Part shown: positions 33,836-45,846 of the stretch, one piece after another
Layout of the letters: every line of letters starts with the position of its first letter
Numbering within the stretch: the stretch's first letter is position 1
Source of the DNA: Clostridia bacterium
GTDB taxonomy: Bacteria; Bacillota; Clostridia; TANB77; CAG-508
Reading direction: 5' to 3'
NCBI GenBank assembly: GCA_017430135.1
Contig: JAFRNM010000004.1
Coordinates: 237,147 to 301,146, forward strand
Length of the DNA: 64,000 nucleotides
Program-made: the position numbers and the translations under genes
Notes under the pieces: model-generated
Seen by the model: the letters and a program-made list of their open reading frames with translations, nothing else
Databases searched by the model: none
What the model was told of the DNA's origin: nothing

Positions 33836-35306
33836 ATGCCAAAAGTAAAAACACAAAATAAGCGGAATAACGCTTATAGCCTTAATTATCACGATTATTG
33901 TTTTGTTAATATTAGCTGGGATTACAATTAATGCTATAACTGGTAGTGAAAGTGCAATGGAGAAAGCACAAGAGGCAAGAACAAAGAATGATGAAGGGGC
34001 AATGAAAGATGCAGCTTCATTAAAAGCAACAAATCTTATACAAGAATATATGGATAAAAAATATGTCAGCAATCAAAGTTTGGGTACAGGTATAGTTACG
34101 GCTGGAGATTATGTTGCAAATAATATTGTTGGAACAGAAGGAGGTTACACTTATGCTATTTCAGGAGGCACTTTAATAATATCAGATACAAAAGGAAACG
34201 TAGTTTATGGAGAAATTTTAGCTAATGGTAACATAAACTGGAACGTAGAGACACCAGTAGAAAGTATATATGCAAGATTATATACAGATGGAACTTTAAT
34301 ATTAAGCCATGATAATGATTACAGTAATGATAACGAATATATTACAACAGGAAGTACTATAGATGAAGATTATCAAAATATTTCTAATTGGAACAAGTAT
34401 ATGCCTCCTTGGTCATCTAATGAAGAAGGTTGGGAAGATTATGATAAAACTAAAAAAATTACAAATGTAATTGTAAAAAATTCAATATGGCCTAAATCAA
34501 CACAGAATTGGTTTTATGATTGCAGTAACATAAATCAAATAGGTTCAACAAAAGCTAATTTAAGTGGAACAACAAATGAGGGGATTAATAATATAAAAAT
34601 GATTAATAACCAAAATATGTATAGTATGTTTTGTCAATGTGGTATATCTGGAAGTTTAGATTTATCTGGATGGGATTTTGGCAATACAAAAGTAACGTAT
34701 TTATTTGATTCTGGATGTCCTAATTTAACTTCATTAACTATTTGTCCTAATTATTATGTTACAAATTATCATCAGGAATTTGATTATATGACAAAATTAG
34801 ATTATGTGGATTTAAGTGGCACAACTTTTGAAGGTAGTGGTAATATTAATGGTTCAACAATATATAATGCAACTGGTAATAGTAAAAATGCAATTTTAAA
34901 AAATTGTACTATTAAAAACATAGATGATTATGAGGAAATGTGGAAATATGCAAGCGTTGAAAATATTGATTTAACTGGAACAAAATTTGAAAATGTTACT
35001 CAGTTAAGATGCTTTTTTGCATTTAATTCCAATTTAAAATCAGTAAATTTAACAAATGTAGAATTTGAAAATATTACTGATACTGAAATGATGTTTAAAG
35101 ACTGTGAAAATCTAGAAACAATATATGTTAGTGAAGATTTTGTAACAAATATACAAAATAATGTAAATTCATCTGATTATATGTTTGATGGTTGTACAAA
35201 ACTTAAAGGAGGAGCAAATACACAATTTGATTCAAATCATATTGATAAAGAATATGCGAGAATTGATGGTGGAACAAGTTCTCCTGGTTACTTTACAAAA
35301 AAATAA
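33836..35306 (+). pseudogene. Frameshifted gene for a pilin-like N-terminus fused to a BspA-like surface protein
   Basis: AGGAGG precedes the ATG at 33836 (MPKVKTQNKR), but that frame stops after 31 codons. The continuation is one frame over, from about 33864: GITLIALIITIIVLLILAG, a type IV prepilin helix with a processing Gly, then SESAMEKAQEARTKNDEGAM. The remaining 400 residues have repeated segments such as LDLSGWDFGNTK, VDLSGTTFEGSG and YMFDGCTKLKGGANT, typical of BspA/DUF285 surface proteins. Restoring two G in the CGGA at 33863-33866 would give ...QNKRGITLI..., rejoining the frames. It is either a recent pseudogene, a phase-variable tract, or a sequence error. Confidence 0.75.
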
Positions 35307-35311
35307 TATAT

Positions 35312-35351
35312 AGATAAAACTCCTTCGATTTTGTTGGGGTTTTATCTTTCT
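35312..35351 (+). terminator. Terminator after the pilin-like gene
   Basis: AGATAAAACTCC / GGGGTTTTATCT with a 12-nt loop. Confidence 0.7.
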
Positions 35352-35372
35352 AAATCCCACTCTTTTTCTCTG

Positions 35373-35390
35373 TCAATGTCAATGTCAATA
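35373..35390 (+). repeat. Three tandem copies of GTCAAT
   Basis: A short perfect microrepeat in non-coding DNA. No function is apparent. Confidence 0.6.
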
Positions 35391-35467
35391 GGGACGGGGT
35401 ATTTTGACATACTTTTGGGAATATATCCCAAGAAGTTTGTGACAAATGGAAAATATTGCAAAAAGTA

Positions 35468-35530
35468 TTTACAATCAGCACAAAATGTGATATAAGATAG
35501 AGTATCTATTTAGTACATTTTGTGCTGATT
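35468..35530 (+). promoter_or_regulatory. Orphan promoter inside a 16-bp inverted repeat
   Basis: TTTACA (35468-35473) and TATAAG (35491-35496), 17-nt spacing. Inverted arms AATCAGCACAAAATGT (35473-35488) and ACATTTTGTGCTGATT (35515-35530) flank the -10 region. No gene begins shortly downstream. The boxes AGCACAAA/TTTGTGCT recur at 53.7 kb. Confidence 0.45.
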
Positions 35531-35800
35531 AGTTTTATCATAATAAATTATTTTAACAAATATATTTTAGTTATTTATTTTTAAGTTAGTAGAGTTATAT
35601 TTATGTTTTAAATTTTAGTTTAATCTAATTTATTATCAACAGAATTTAATCAAATTAATTAAAATCAAAAAAAAGATTTCTAAATTAATCCAAGAGAATT
35701 AAAAATTCAATACAGAAAGGAGGTTTTTTTGTCATATTTACAAACTAATTGTAGCAGAAAATGTATGAAGTAGAAATTTTAATTTTATTTATACAAACAC
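35531..35800. other. 270-nt AT-rich spacer, no convincing gene
   Basis: There is one Shine-Dalgarno-like AAAGGAGG (about 35717-35724) before a TTG-started ORF of 14 codons (SYLQTNCSRKCMK); I give it little weight. The rest is A/T-rich without structure I can support. It may be the decayed body of the Rpn-type gene that follows or of another lost element. Confidence 0.4.
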
Positions 35801-35829
35801 TTGAAATCGTTCAAAAAAATTTGTATAAT
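35801..35829 (+). promoter_or_regulatory. Promoter upstream of the Rpn-type remnant
   Basis: TTGAAA (35801-35806) and TATAAT (35824-35829), 17-nt spacing. Confidence 0.6.
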
Positions 35830-35892
35830 TGAAAGAAAAAGATAAATCAATGGCTGGCATTTATGGAGGATTATGATAAGGAGGCGATTGCT

Positions 35893-36168
35893 ATGGCAGA
35901 GAAAAAGAATAAAACAATAAAAAGAGCAAAAGTTGAATTAGAATATTTAACAGGAGATGAAGAAGTAAAAAGACTTGCCTTTTTGCGCGAAAAATGGGAA
36001 ATGGACAGAGTAAGCGATATAAACTATGCTACTGAGCAAGGAGAATTAAAAGGCAGAAAAGAAGAACAAAAAGAAATTGCAAAAAAGCTATTAGAGGAAA
36101 ATGTTGATATTGAAATAATAGTAAAAACAACAGGGTTAACAAGAGAACAAATAGAAGAATTAAAATAG
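35893..36168 (+). pseudogene. C-terminal remnant of an Rpn/PD-(D/E)XK-family recombination-promoting nuclease
   Basis: Ninety-one residues from the ATG that follows AAGGAGG by 8 nt; the frame is open back to 35863. The sequence LEYLTGDEEVKRLAFLREK, then INYATEQGELKGRKEEQKE and a final IIVKTTGLTREQIEEL, is the typical C-terminal tail of Rpn (YhgA-like) proteins. The N-terminal nuclease domain, normally about 200 residues with the PD-(D/E)XK motif, is absent. A promoter and ribosome-binding site precede it, so a short product could be made, but nuclease activity is not expected. Confidence 0.7.
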
Positions 36169-36195
36169 AATGATAAGAATCAAATTTATAATATT

Positions 36196-36242
36196 AAAGA
36201 ACATATAACTTATAAGCATATTAAGTTATATGTTCTTTTTCG
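36196..36242 (+). terminator. Terminator after the Rpn remnant
   Basis: AAAGAACATATAACTTA / TAAGTTATATGTTCTTT, 17-bp stem with a T-rich end. Confidence 0.85.
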
Positions 36243-36300
36243 TAGCATTATTGCATAAAATAACTAATGTGAAATTTGTGTGAAAAATACATGAAATGTA

Positions 36301-36329
36301 TTGACATTTGAGAGAAATGGGTATAAATT
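36301..36329 (+). promoter_or_regulatory. Promoter for groESL
   Basis: TTGACA (36301-36306) with either TATAAA at 36322 (15-nt spacing) or TAAATT at 36324 (17-nt). It lies immediately before the CIRCE operator. Confidence 0.6.
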
Positions 36330-36330
36330 A

Positions 36331-36357
36331 TTAGCAGTCTCGATAAAAGAGTGCTAA
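36331..36357 (+). promoter_or_regulatory. CIRCE operator (HrcA binding site)
   Basis: TTAGCAGTC-N9-GAGTGCTAA. The consensus is TTAGCACTC-N9-GAGTGCTAA, so one base in the left arm differs (G for C at the seventh position). Its place between promoter and groES indicates heat-shock repression by HrcA, which is not encoded in this window. Confidence 0.92.
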
Positions 36358-36369
36358 TAAAATTTTTAA

Positions 36370-36666
<297 letters not shown>

Positions 36667-36691
36667 CAAGTTTTATACAATAATTTAGATG

Positions 36692-36828
36692 ACAATTTCA
36701 TATATAATTTTTAATGCCGCGAAAGCGCCAAACGAACGTAGTGAGTGCGACCTGGAGCAATTTACATATAAGTCATTTTTAATATGGAAATTGCGACGAC
36801 AAGGCATAAAAATTATATATGAAATTGT
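36692..36828 (+). repeat. Fold-back repeat family copy C (groES-groEL gap)
   Basis: The core (36719-36802) contains GCGAAAGCGCCAAACGAACG, GTGCGACCTGGAGCAATTT and GGAAATTGCGACGACAA; inner stem GCAATTT/AAATTGC. The arms (36692-36718 and 36803-36828) pair over 21 bp, a one-base bulge and 5 bp more. Confidence 0.8.
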
Positions 36829-36856
36829 AAGAATAATTTTAATAAAAAGGAGATAG

Positions 36857-38503
<1,647 letters not shown>

Positions 38504-38510
38504 AAAAGTA

Positions 38511-38542
38511 AAAAAATCTCATGAAATATTGAGATTTTTTGC
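38511..38542 (+). terminator. Terminator of groEL
   Basis: AAAAAATCTCA / TGAGATTTTTT with an 8-nt loop. Confidence 0.8.
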
Positions 38543-38564
38543 TTTTTAAGGTATAATGTTGAAA

Positions 38565-38618
38565 AAACTTTTTGGGACACTCTTAAAAATCAAGCTTTTT
38601 TGAACCTTAAAAAAGCTT
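38565..38618. repeat. Partial copy of a GGGACACTC repeat plus a small palindrome
   Basis: AAACTTTTTGGGACACTC (38565-38582) with following TTAAAA also occurs as the arm of the palindrome at 54.8 kb. Next to it AAGCTTTTTT / AAAAAAGCTT forms a 10-bp hairpin around 38592-38618. It looks like a degenerate fold-back element just upstream of trmD. Confidence 0.5.
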
Positions 38619-38686
38619 ACAGCGAAGAGCGAACGTGGGCACCTATTTTGGGGTATGCGTTCCCAAAAAACATAGAAGGAGTAAAA

Positions 38687-39349
38687 ATGAAATTTGATAT
38701 TTTAACATTATTTCCAGAAATGTTCAGACCACTAGAAGATAGTATAATTGGGAGAGCAAAGGAAAATAAAATAATAGACATAAATTTAGTAAATATAAGA
38801 GATTTTTCAACAGATAAACATAAACATGTGGATGATACACCTTATGGTGGTGGTGCTGGAATGGTTATGAAGCCTGATGTAGTATATGATGCTTATAAAT
38901 CTGTTGCTAGCCAAAATGCAAAAGTTGTTTATTTAACTCCACAGGGAAAGACATTAAATCAAAAAAAGGTTGAAGAACTAGCCAAAGAAGAACACCTAAT
39001 ACTTCTTTGTGGTCATTATGAGGGAATAGACCAAAGAGCAATTGATTTAATTCAACCAGAAGAAATATCAGTTGGAGATTATGTTTTAACAGGAGGGGAA
39101 CTTCCTGCAATGATTTTAGTTGATAGTGTAAGCAGATATGTTGAAGGAGTTTTAAATAAAGAATCAATTGAAGAAGAATCATTTTCAAATGGATTATTAG
39201 AATATCCACAATACACAAGACCAGAAGAATTTGAAGGAATGAAAGTTCCAGAAGTATTACTATCTGGAAACCATCAAAATATAGAAAAATGGCGTAAAGA
39301 ACAATCTTTACAAATTACGAAACAAAAAAGACCCGATCTTATGAAATGA
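38687..39349 (+). CDS. trmD: tRNA (guanine37-N1)-methyltransferase TrmD
   Basis: 220 residues. Start 38687 ([13 protein letters not shown]) follows GAAGGAG; the longer ORF start at 38600 lies within the repeat. The deep-knot SPOUT motifs are [15 protein letters not shown] and [20 protein letters not shown], with [12 protein letters not shown] earlier. It makes m1G37 in tRNAs reading CNN codons and prevents frameshifting. In most Firmicutes it sits between rimM and rplS; here it stands alone about 35 kb from them. Confidence 0.97.
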   Translation: MKFDILTLFPEMFRPLEDSIIGRAKENKIIDINLVNIRDFSTDKHKHVDDTPYGGGAGMVMKPDVVYDAYKSVASQNAKVVYLTPQGKTLNQKKVEELAKEEHLILLCGHYEGIDQRAIDLIQPEEISVGDYVLTGGELPAMILVDSVSRYVEGVLNKESIEEESFSNGLLEYPQYTRPEEFEGMKVPEVLLSGNHQNIEKWRKEQSLQITKQKRPDLMK

Positions 39350-39397
39350 TTTTTTGTGTAAGTATAATATATTATACTAAAAAAAGGAGACTTTTAA

Positions 39398-42300
39398 ATG
39401 GGAAAATTCGTACACTTACATATACATAGTGAATTTAGTTTACTAGATGGAGCAAATAGAATAAAAGACATTCCAAAACGCGCAAAAGAGCTTGGAATGG
39501 ACTCAATAGCAATTACAGACCATGGTGTTATGTATGGTGTAATTGACTTTTATAATGCCTGTAAAGAAGAAGGAATAAAGCCAATTATAGGCTGTGAGGT
39601 ATATGTAGCACCACGCTCAAGATTTGATAAAGAGCCAGGAATAGACAATAAATATAACCATTTAATCTTACTTGCTAAAAATCAACAGGGATACAAAAAC
39701 CTTAGTAAATTAGTATCTTTAAGCTTTGTAGATGGTTATTATTATAAACCAAGAATAGATTTAGAAATATTAGAAAAATATCATGAAGGCTTAATTTGCT
39801 TAAGTGCATGTTTAGCGGGTAGTGTAAATCAAGCACTATTAAATGGAAATATGGAAAAAGCAGAAGAAATTGCACTTTGGCATAAAAAAGTTTTTGGAGA
39901 TGACTATTACATAGAAATTCAAAATAATGGCTTGCAAGAGCAAGTTTTAGCAAACCAAAAACTTATACAACTAGCAAGAAAGCTAAATTTACCATTGGTT
40001 GCAACAAATGATGCACATTATTTAAAAAAGGAAGACGCATACAATCATGAAGTTTTACTTTGTATTCAAACAGGTAAAAGAATGAGTGACGAAGATAGAA
40101 TGAGATTTGAGACAGACGAGCTTTATATAAAGTCACCAGAAGAAATGATTGAATATTTTAAAGCCTTTCCAGAAGCAATAGAAAACACTGTAAAAATCGC
40201 AGAACAATGCAATGTAGAATTTGAATTTGGACATACAATTTTGCCAAACTACGATGTGCCAGAAGAATTTGCTACGCATTATGATTATTTCAAAAAACTA
40301 TGTGATGATGGAATAAAAAAGAGATATGGAAAAAATCCGTCACAAGAAATATTGGATAGGGCAGAATATGAACTGGGGATAATTCAAAAAATGGGCTTTG
40401 TTGATTATTTCTTAATTGTGTGGGATTATATTCATTTTGCAAAAGAAAATGGAATAGCAGTTGGACCAGGGCGTGGAAGTGGTGCAGGTTCAATAATTGC
40501 CTATGCAATAGAAATAACAGATATTGACCCAATTAGATATGGTTTAATGTTTGAAAGATTTTTAAATCCAGAAAGAATATCAATGCCCGATTTCGATGTT
40601 GACTTTGCTGATGTAAACCGTCAAGATGTAATAGATTATGTATCTCGAAAATATGGAAAAGACCATGTTTCACAGATTATAACATTTGGTACAATGGCTG
40701 CCAAAATGGTAATAAGGGATGTAGCAAGAGTTTTAGATGTTCCATATAGTGAGGCAGATGCTTTGGCAAAAATGATACCAAATGAGCTTCATATTACAAT
40801 AAAAAAAGCAATAGAGCAAAACAAAGAATTAAATCAATTATATAATTCAGATGAACAGACTAAAAAAATATTGGATATAGCAATGAGCCTAGAAGGAATG
40901 CCAAGACAGGCTTCAACACATGCTTGTGGTGTTGTAATTACCAAAGATCCTGTTGATACCTATGTACCACTTTATGTAAGAGATGGACAAATTGCAACAC
41001 AATTTATAATGACAACATTAGAAAAATTAGGACTTTTAAAAATGGACTTTTTGGGATTAAGAACACTAACAGTAATTCAAGAAACAATGAGAATGGTAAA
41101 AGAAAATCAAGGAATAGATGTAACATTTGATGAAGAGATGTCAGACCCTAAAGTATATAAATTATGGCAAGAAGGCAAGACAATGGGAATATTCCAGTTT
41201 GAATCTCAAGGAATGACAGTATTTATGAAAGAACTTAAGCCAGACTGCTTAGAAGATATAATTGCTGGTGTTTCGCTATATAGACCAGGGCCAATGGATC
41301 AAATCCCAAGATACATAAAAGGAAAAATGAATCCAGGACATAATGAATACACTCATCCAAGCCTAGAGCCAATACTAAATGTTACTTATGGATGTATGGT
41401 TTACCAAGAGCAGGTTATGCAAATAGTTCGCGATTTGGCAGGATATTCACTTGGGAGAGCAGACTTAGTAAGAAGAGCTATGGGAAAGAAAAAACTTGAT
41501 GTAATGGCAAAAGAAAGAGAAATATTTATAAACGGACAAGTAGATGAAGCTGGAAACATAGTTGTACCAGGATGCGTAAGGAATGGTATAGATGAAGTTT
41601 CAGCAAATAAAATATTTGATGAAATGGCAGAATTTGCAAAATATGCTTTCAATAAATCACACGCAGCTTGTTATGCAGTTGTAGCTTACAGAACAGCATA
41701 CTTAAAAGCATATTATCCAACAGAATTTATGGCATCAATGCTAAATAGTTATTTAGGAAACCTAGATAAAGTACCACAATATATAGATGAATGTAAAGTG
41801 CTTGGTATAAAAATATTAGCACCAGACATAAATGAAAGTATGGAAAACTTTACAGGTAAAGATAATGAAATTCGTTTTGGACTTGGAAGCATTAAAAATG
41901 TTGGTACAGAACCAGTTAAACAAATTGTTCAAGAAAGAGAAAAAAATGGAGAATTCAAAAGCTTTACAGATTTTTGTGAAAGGATTGCAGATAAGCAAGT
42001 AAACAAAAAATGTATAGAAAGCTTAATAAAAGCAGGAGCATTTGACGAATTTGAACAAACTAGAAGCACATTGCTAGCTTCTTTTGAAGGAATTATAGAT
42101 ATAATACAAAGCTCAAATCGTAAAGGTTTCTCTGGTCAAGTATCTATGTTCGATTTGGGTTCAAGCGAAGAACAAGAAGAAATGAACGAAATAAAATATA
42201 ATTTTGTTGAACAAGAGGAATTGCCAAATAAAGAATTATTATCATTAGAAAAAGAAATGCTTGGAATTTATATTTCAGGTCATCCTTTGGGAAAATTAAA

Positions 42301-42895
42301 AGAACAAATAGAAGCGGTAACAACAATAAATTCAATGAATTTAAAGCAAATAGATGAGCAAAATACAACTCAAGATGGAGCAGAACAAGGAGTAACAATT
42401 CAAGATAAGCCCAAATTTAAAGATGGCCAAAATGTAAAATATGCAGGAATAATTACTGCAATAAAGAAAAAATACACAAAAAACAATAAAATAATGGCAT
42501 TTGTGACAATAGAAGATTTATATGGTCAAACCGAAGTGTTAGTCTTTGAAAATGCTTATATGAAAGCAGGAAAGAGTCTTGTAGAAGAAAATATCGTTAT
42601 AGTTGATGGAAGATTAAGCATAAGAGAAGATGATTCATGCACAATTATAGCAAACGATATAAAAGATTTATCAGAGCAAAAACAGAAACAGCTTATTATA
42701 GATATTACAAATGCGACTGAAGAACAAAAAACAAAACTAAGAGGTGCAATTAGATTTTTTAATGGTGATAGAAATAATATGCCAGTTGCGGTAAAGGTAA
42801 ATGAAGAAATAAAACCATGCGGTGCAATTCTTTTAAATGAAGAAATTTTGGAAGTATTTAAAGAAATTGTTGGACAAAACAACATTATTATATAA
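39398..42895 (+). CDS. dnaE: DNA polymerase III subunit alpha (DnaE)
   Basis: 1165 residues. The N-terminal PHP domain (FVHLHIHSEFSLLDGA, AITDHGVMYG) leads to the polymerase core with GPGRGSGAGSIIAYA, the catalytic Asp pair in MPDFDVDFAD, and the tandem helix-hairpin-helix and OB (VKYAGIITAIKKKYTKNNK) domains. This is a full-length DnaE of the DnaE1 type. Firmicutes normally also have PolC as main replicase, which is not in the window. Confidence 0.96.
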   Translation: MGKFVHLHIHSEFSLLDGANRIKDIPKRAKELGMDSIAITDHGVMYGVIDFYNACKEEGIKPIIGCEVYVAPRSRFDKEPGIDNKYNHLILLAKNQQGYKNLSKLVSLSFVDGYYYKPRIDLEILEKYHEGLICLSACLAGSVNQALLNGNMEKAEEIALWHKKVFGDDYYIEIQNNGLQEQVLANQKLIQLARKLNLPLVATNDAHYLKKEDAYNHEVLLCIQTGKRMSDEDRMRFETDELYIKSPEEMIEYFKAFPEAIENTVKIAEQCNVEFEFGHTILPNYDVPEEFATHYDYFKKLCDDGIKKRYGKNPSQEILDRAEYELGIIQKMGFVDYFLIVWDYIHFAKENGIAVGPGRGSGAGSIIAYAIEITDIDPIRYGLMFERFLNPERISMPDFDVDFADVNRQDVIDYVSRKYGKDHVSQIITFGTMAAKMVIRDVARVLDVPYSEADALAKMIPNELHITIKKAIEQNKELNQLYNSDEQTKKILDIAMSLEGMPRQASTHACGVVITKDPVDTYVPLYVRDGQIATQFIMTTLEKLGLLKMDFLGLRTLTVIQETMRMVKENQGIDVTFDEEMSDPKVYKLWQEGKTMGIFQFESQGMTVFMKELKPDCLEDIIAGVSLYRPGPMDQIPRYIKGKMNPGHNEYTHPSLEPILNVTYGCMVYQEQVMQIVRDLAGYSLGRADLVRRAMGKKKLDVMAKEREIFINGQVDEAGNIVVPGCVRNGIDEVSANKIFDEMAEFAKYAFNKSHAACYAVVAYRTAYLKAYYPTEFMASMLNSYLGNLDKVPQYIDECKVLGIKILAPDINESMENFTGKDNEIRFGLGSIKNVGTEPVKQIVQEREKNGEFKSFTDFCERIADKQVNKKCIESLIKAGAFDEFEQTRSTLLASFEGIIDIIQSSNRKGFSGQVSMFDLGSSEEQEEMNEIKYNFVEQEELPNKELLSLEKEMLGIYISGHPLGKLKEQIEAVTTINSMNLKQIDEQNTTQDGAEQGVTIQDKPKFKDGQNVKYAGIITAIKKKYTKNNKIMAFVTIEDLYGQTEVLVFENAYMKAGKSLVEENIVIVDGRLSIREDDSCTIIANDIKDLSEQKQKQLIIDITNATEEQKTKLRGAIRFFNGDRNNMPVAVKVNEEIKPCGAILLNEEILEVFKEIVGQNNIII

Positions 42896-42932
42896 AAGTT
42901 GCAAAAGGGATTATCCTTTTAGCAACTTTTTT
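42896..42932 (+). terminator. Terminator of dnaE
   Basis: AGTTGCAAAAGG / CCTTTTAGCAACT with one bulge, then a T run. Confidence 0.8.
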
Positions 42933-42943
42933 ATTTAAAAGTC

Positions 42944-42972
42944 TTGCATAAATATTTTTTTTGATATAGAAT
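42944..42972 (+). promoter_or_regulatory. Promoter for gap
   Basis: TTGCAT (42944-42949) and TAGAAT (42967-42972), 17-nt spacing, followed by an 87-nt leader. Confidence 0.55.
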
Positions 42973-43017
42973 TGAATTGCCATGTAAAATAATGGTAATA
43001 ATATAAAAAATAGCTAG

Positions 43018-44076
<1,059 letters not shown>

Positions 44077-44083
44077 AAATTAG

Positions 44084-44112
44084 AAAAACTCTAGCATAGC
44101 TAGAGTTTTTTT
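44084..44112 (+). terminator. Terminator of gap
   Basis: AAAAACTCTAGC, ATA, GCTAGAGTTTTT. Confidence 0.88.
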
Positions 44113-44145
44113 GATATAATTGTATGCAAGAAAAGAGGAATAAGT

Positions 44146-44730
44146 ATGAAATTATTAATGCACGCTTGTTGTGCACCTTGTAGTGTATATTGCATAGATA
44201 AACTAAGAGAAGAAGGAATTGAGCCTACTATTTACTGGTATAATCCAAACATTCATCCATATAAGGAATACGAAGCAAGGCGAGATTGTTTAAAAGAATA
44301 CACAAAATCAATAAATGTAAATTGCATAATAGAAGATGAATATGGTTTGGACGAATTTTGTAAAAATGTTTCAAATGACTTAGAAAATCGTTGTGCTAAT
44401 TATTGCTATCCAGTTCGTTTAAGAAAGACATTTGAATATGCAAAAGAACATGGATATGACACCGTAACAACAACACTATTATACAGCATATACCAAAACC
44501 ATAATTTTATAAAAGCTTATTGCGAAAAATTAAGCAAAGAATATGGAATAGAATTTTTATACAGAGATTTTAGATATGGCTTTTGGGAGGGACATGATAA
44601 AGCAAAAGAACTAGGTCTTTATATGCAAAAATATTGTGGCTGTGTATTTTCAGAAGAAGATCGCTATGTAAAAAAGAAAAAAGATAACTTAAGTCTGCCA
44701 GAAGGGTTTGAGTGGAGAAGAAAATCATAA
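44146..44730 (+). CDS. queH: Epoxyqueuosine reductase QueH
   Basis: 194 residues. HACCAPCSVY at the N-terminus and YCGCVFSEEDRY at the C-terminus bring the conserved cysteines; with WYNPNIHPYKEYEARRD this is the QueH (formerly DUF208) signature. It performs the last step of queuosine synthesis at tRNA position 34, replacing the cobalamin-dependent QueG. No other queuosine gene is in the window. Confidence 0.93.
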   Translation: MKLLMHACCAPCSVYCIDKLREEGIEPTIYWYNPNIHPYKEYEARRDCLKEYTKSINVNCIIEDEYGLDEFCKNVSNDLENRCANYCYPVRLRKTFEYAKEHGYDTVTTTLLYSIYQNHNFIKAYCEKLSKEYGIEFLYRDFRYGFWEGHDKAKELGLYMQKYCGCVFSEEDRYVKKKKDNLSLPEGFEWRRKS

Positions 44731-44782
44731 AATACTGGAAATATATGTAAAAAATATTTACAATCAGTACAAAAATTAAAAT

Positions 44783-44824
44783 AAAGCATAAAAATCTCGG
44801 AATTTCCCGAGATTTTTATGCTTT
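44783..44824 (+). terminator. Terminator after queH
   Basis: An 18-bp perfect stem AAAGCATAAAAATCTCGG / CCGAGATTTTTATGCTTT with a 6-nt loop. Confidence 0.8.
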
Positions 44825-45036
44825 ATGACTTATGTGAAACAGATAAAGACAATTATCGGTTTATGTTACAGAAATATTACATATATATTAAGTTTTAAAT
44901 ATTTTGTTACAAAAAACTAAATATATGATAAAATATAATCGTATTAATGAAAATATTGTATGCTATCAACAATAGTAAGCTGATATTATTTCTTAAATTA
45001 ATACAAGATAAGTGAAAGAGAAAGGAAAGTGAATAT
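44825..45036. other. Leader and promoter region of the mscS gene
   Basis: AT-rich. A weak promoter may lie at TTACAA (44907-44912) and TAAAAT (44929-44934). Otherwise no structure or ORF that I can support. Confidence 0.35.
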
Positions 45037-45822
45037 ATGGAAGAAAATATTCAAAAATTATTAGATAATAATATTTTTAGATCATGTATTGTGATATTGG
45101 TCAGTATTTTTATTTACGAATTATTAAATAGGCTAATTTTCAAAAAAGCAAAAGGAAGAAATTCAAAATTAAGTAATAGAAATAAAACATATTTAAAAGT
45201 ATTTTCTAGTTTTACAAGATATGCACTTATTATAATAACAACTTTAATGGTTTTACAAATAAATGGAATAAATGTAGAGTCAATTTTAGCTGGAGCGGGA
45301 ATTATAGGTATTATATTTGGTTTTGCTGTTCAAGATGCTCTAAAAGATATAATTAGAGGAATGACAATTCTTACAGATAGATATTTTCAAGTAGGAGATG
45401 TTGTGCAATATGGTGATGTAATGGGAAAAGTTATTTCAACAGGACTAAATACCACTAAAATAGAGGATTTAAAAACATTTAATATTGTATCAGTTGCGAA
45501 TAGAAATATAGAACAAATACAAGTTGTTTCAGATTCAATAGATGTTATGGTTCCACTTTCTTATGAGTTGCCAATTTCAGAAGCGGAGAGAGTTGTAAAC
45601 GAAATAATAGAGCAAGTAAAACTTATACCAGAAATAAAAAAATGTGAATATAAAAATGTAGCAAATTTGAATGGATCTAATATTGATTACATGATAAATG
45701 TTAGAGTAGACCCTACAATTAGAAGACCTATAACAAGGCTGGTACATAGAATTATTTTACAAGTGCTAGAACATAACGGAATTGAAGTTCCATATAATCA
45801 ATTGGATATACATCAAAAATAA
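45037..45822 (+). CDS. mscS: Small-conductance mechanosensitive channel (MscS family)
   Basis: 261 residues. Two to three N-terminal transmembrane helices, the pore-lining helix (VESILAGAGIIGIIFGFAVQDALKD in outline, with the Gly/Ala pattern), then the beta domain FQVGDVVQYGDVMGKV and a C-terminal alpha/beta domain. MscS channels release solutes on hypo-osmotic shock. Shine-Dalgarno GAAAGGAAAG. Confidence 0.92.
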   Translation: MEENIQKLLDNNIFRSCIVILVSIFIYELLNRLIFKKAKGRNSKLSNRNKTYLKVFSSFTRYALIIITTLMVLQINGINVESILAGAGIIGIIFGFAVQDALKDIIRGMTILTDRYFQVGDVVQYGDVMGKVISTGLNTTKIEDLKTFNIVSVANRNIEQIQVVSDSIDVMVPLSYELPISEAERVVNEIIEQVKLIPEIKKCEYKNVANLNGSNIDYMINVRVDPTIRRPITRLVHRIILQVLEHNGIEVPYNQLDIHQK

Positions 45823-45846
45823 AATGAACCCTTAAGGGTTCATTTT
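45821..45846. terminator. Bidirectional terminator between mscS and deoD
   Basis: AAAATGAACCC, TTAA, GGGTTCATTTT. The deoD stop codon lies in its loop region, and the mscS stop overlaps its left edge. Confidence 0.82.

Noticed and set aside
35373..35390. GTCAAT x3 as a regulatory or CRISPR-like array
   Set aside because: Three short contiguous copies without spacers; most simply a chance microsatellite.
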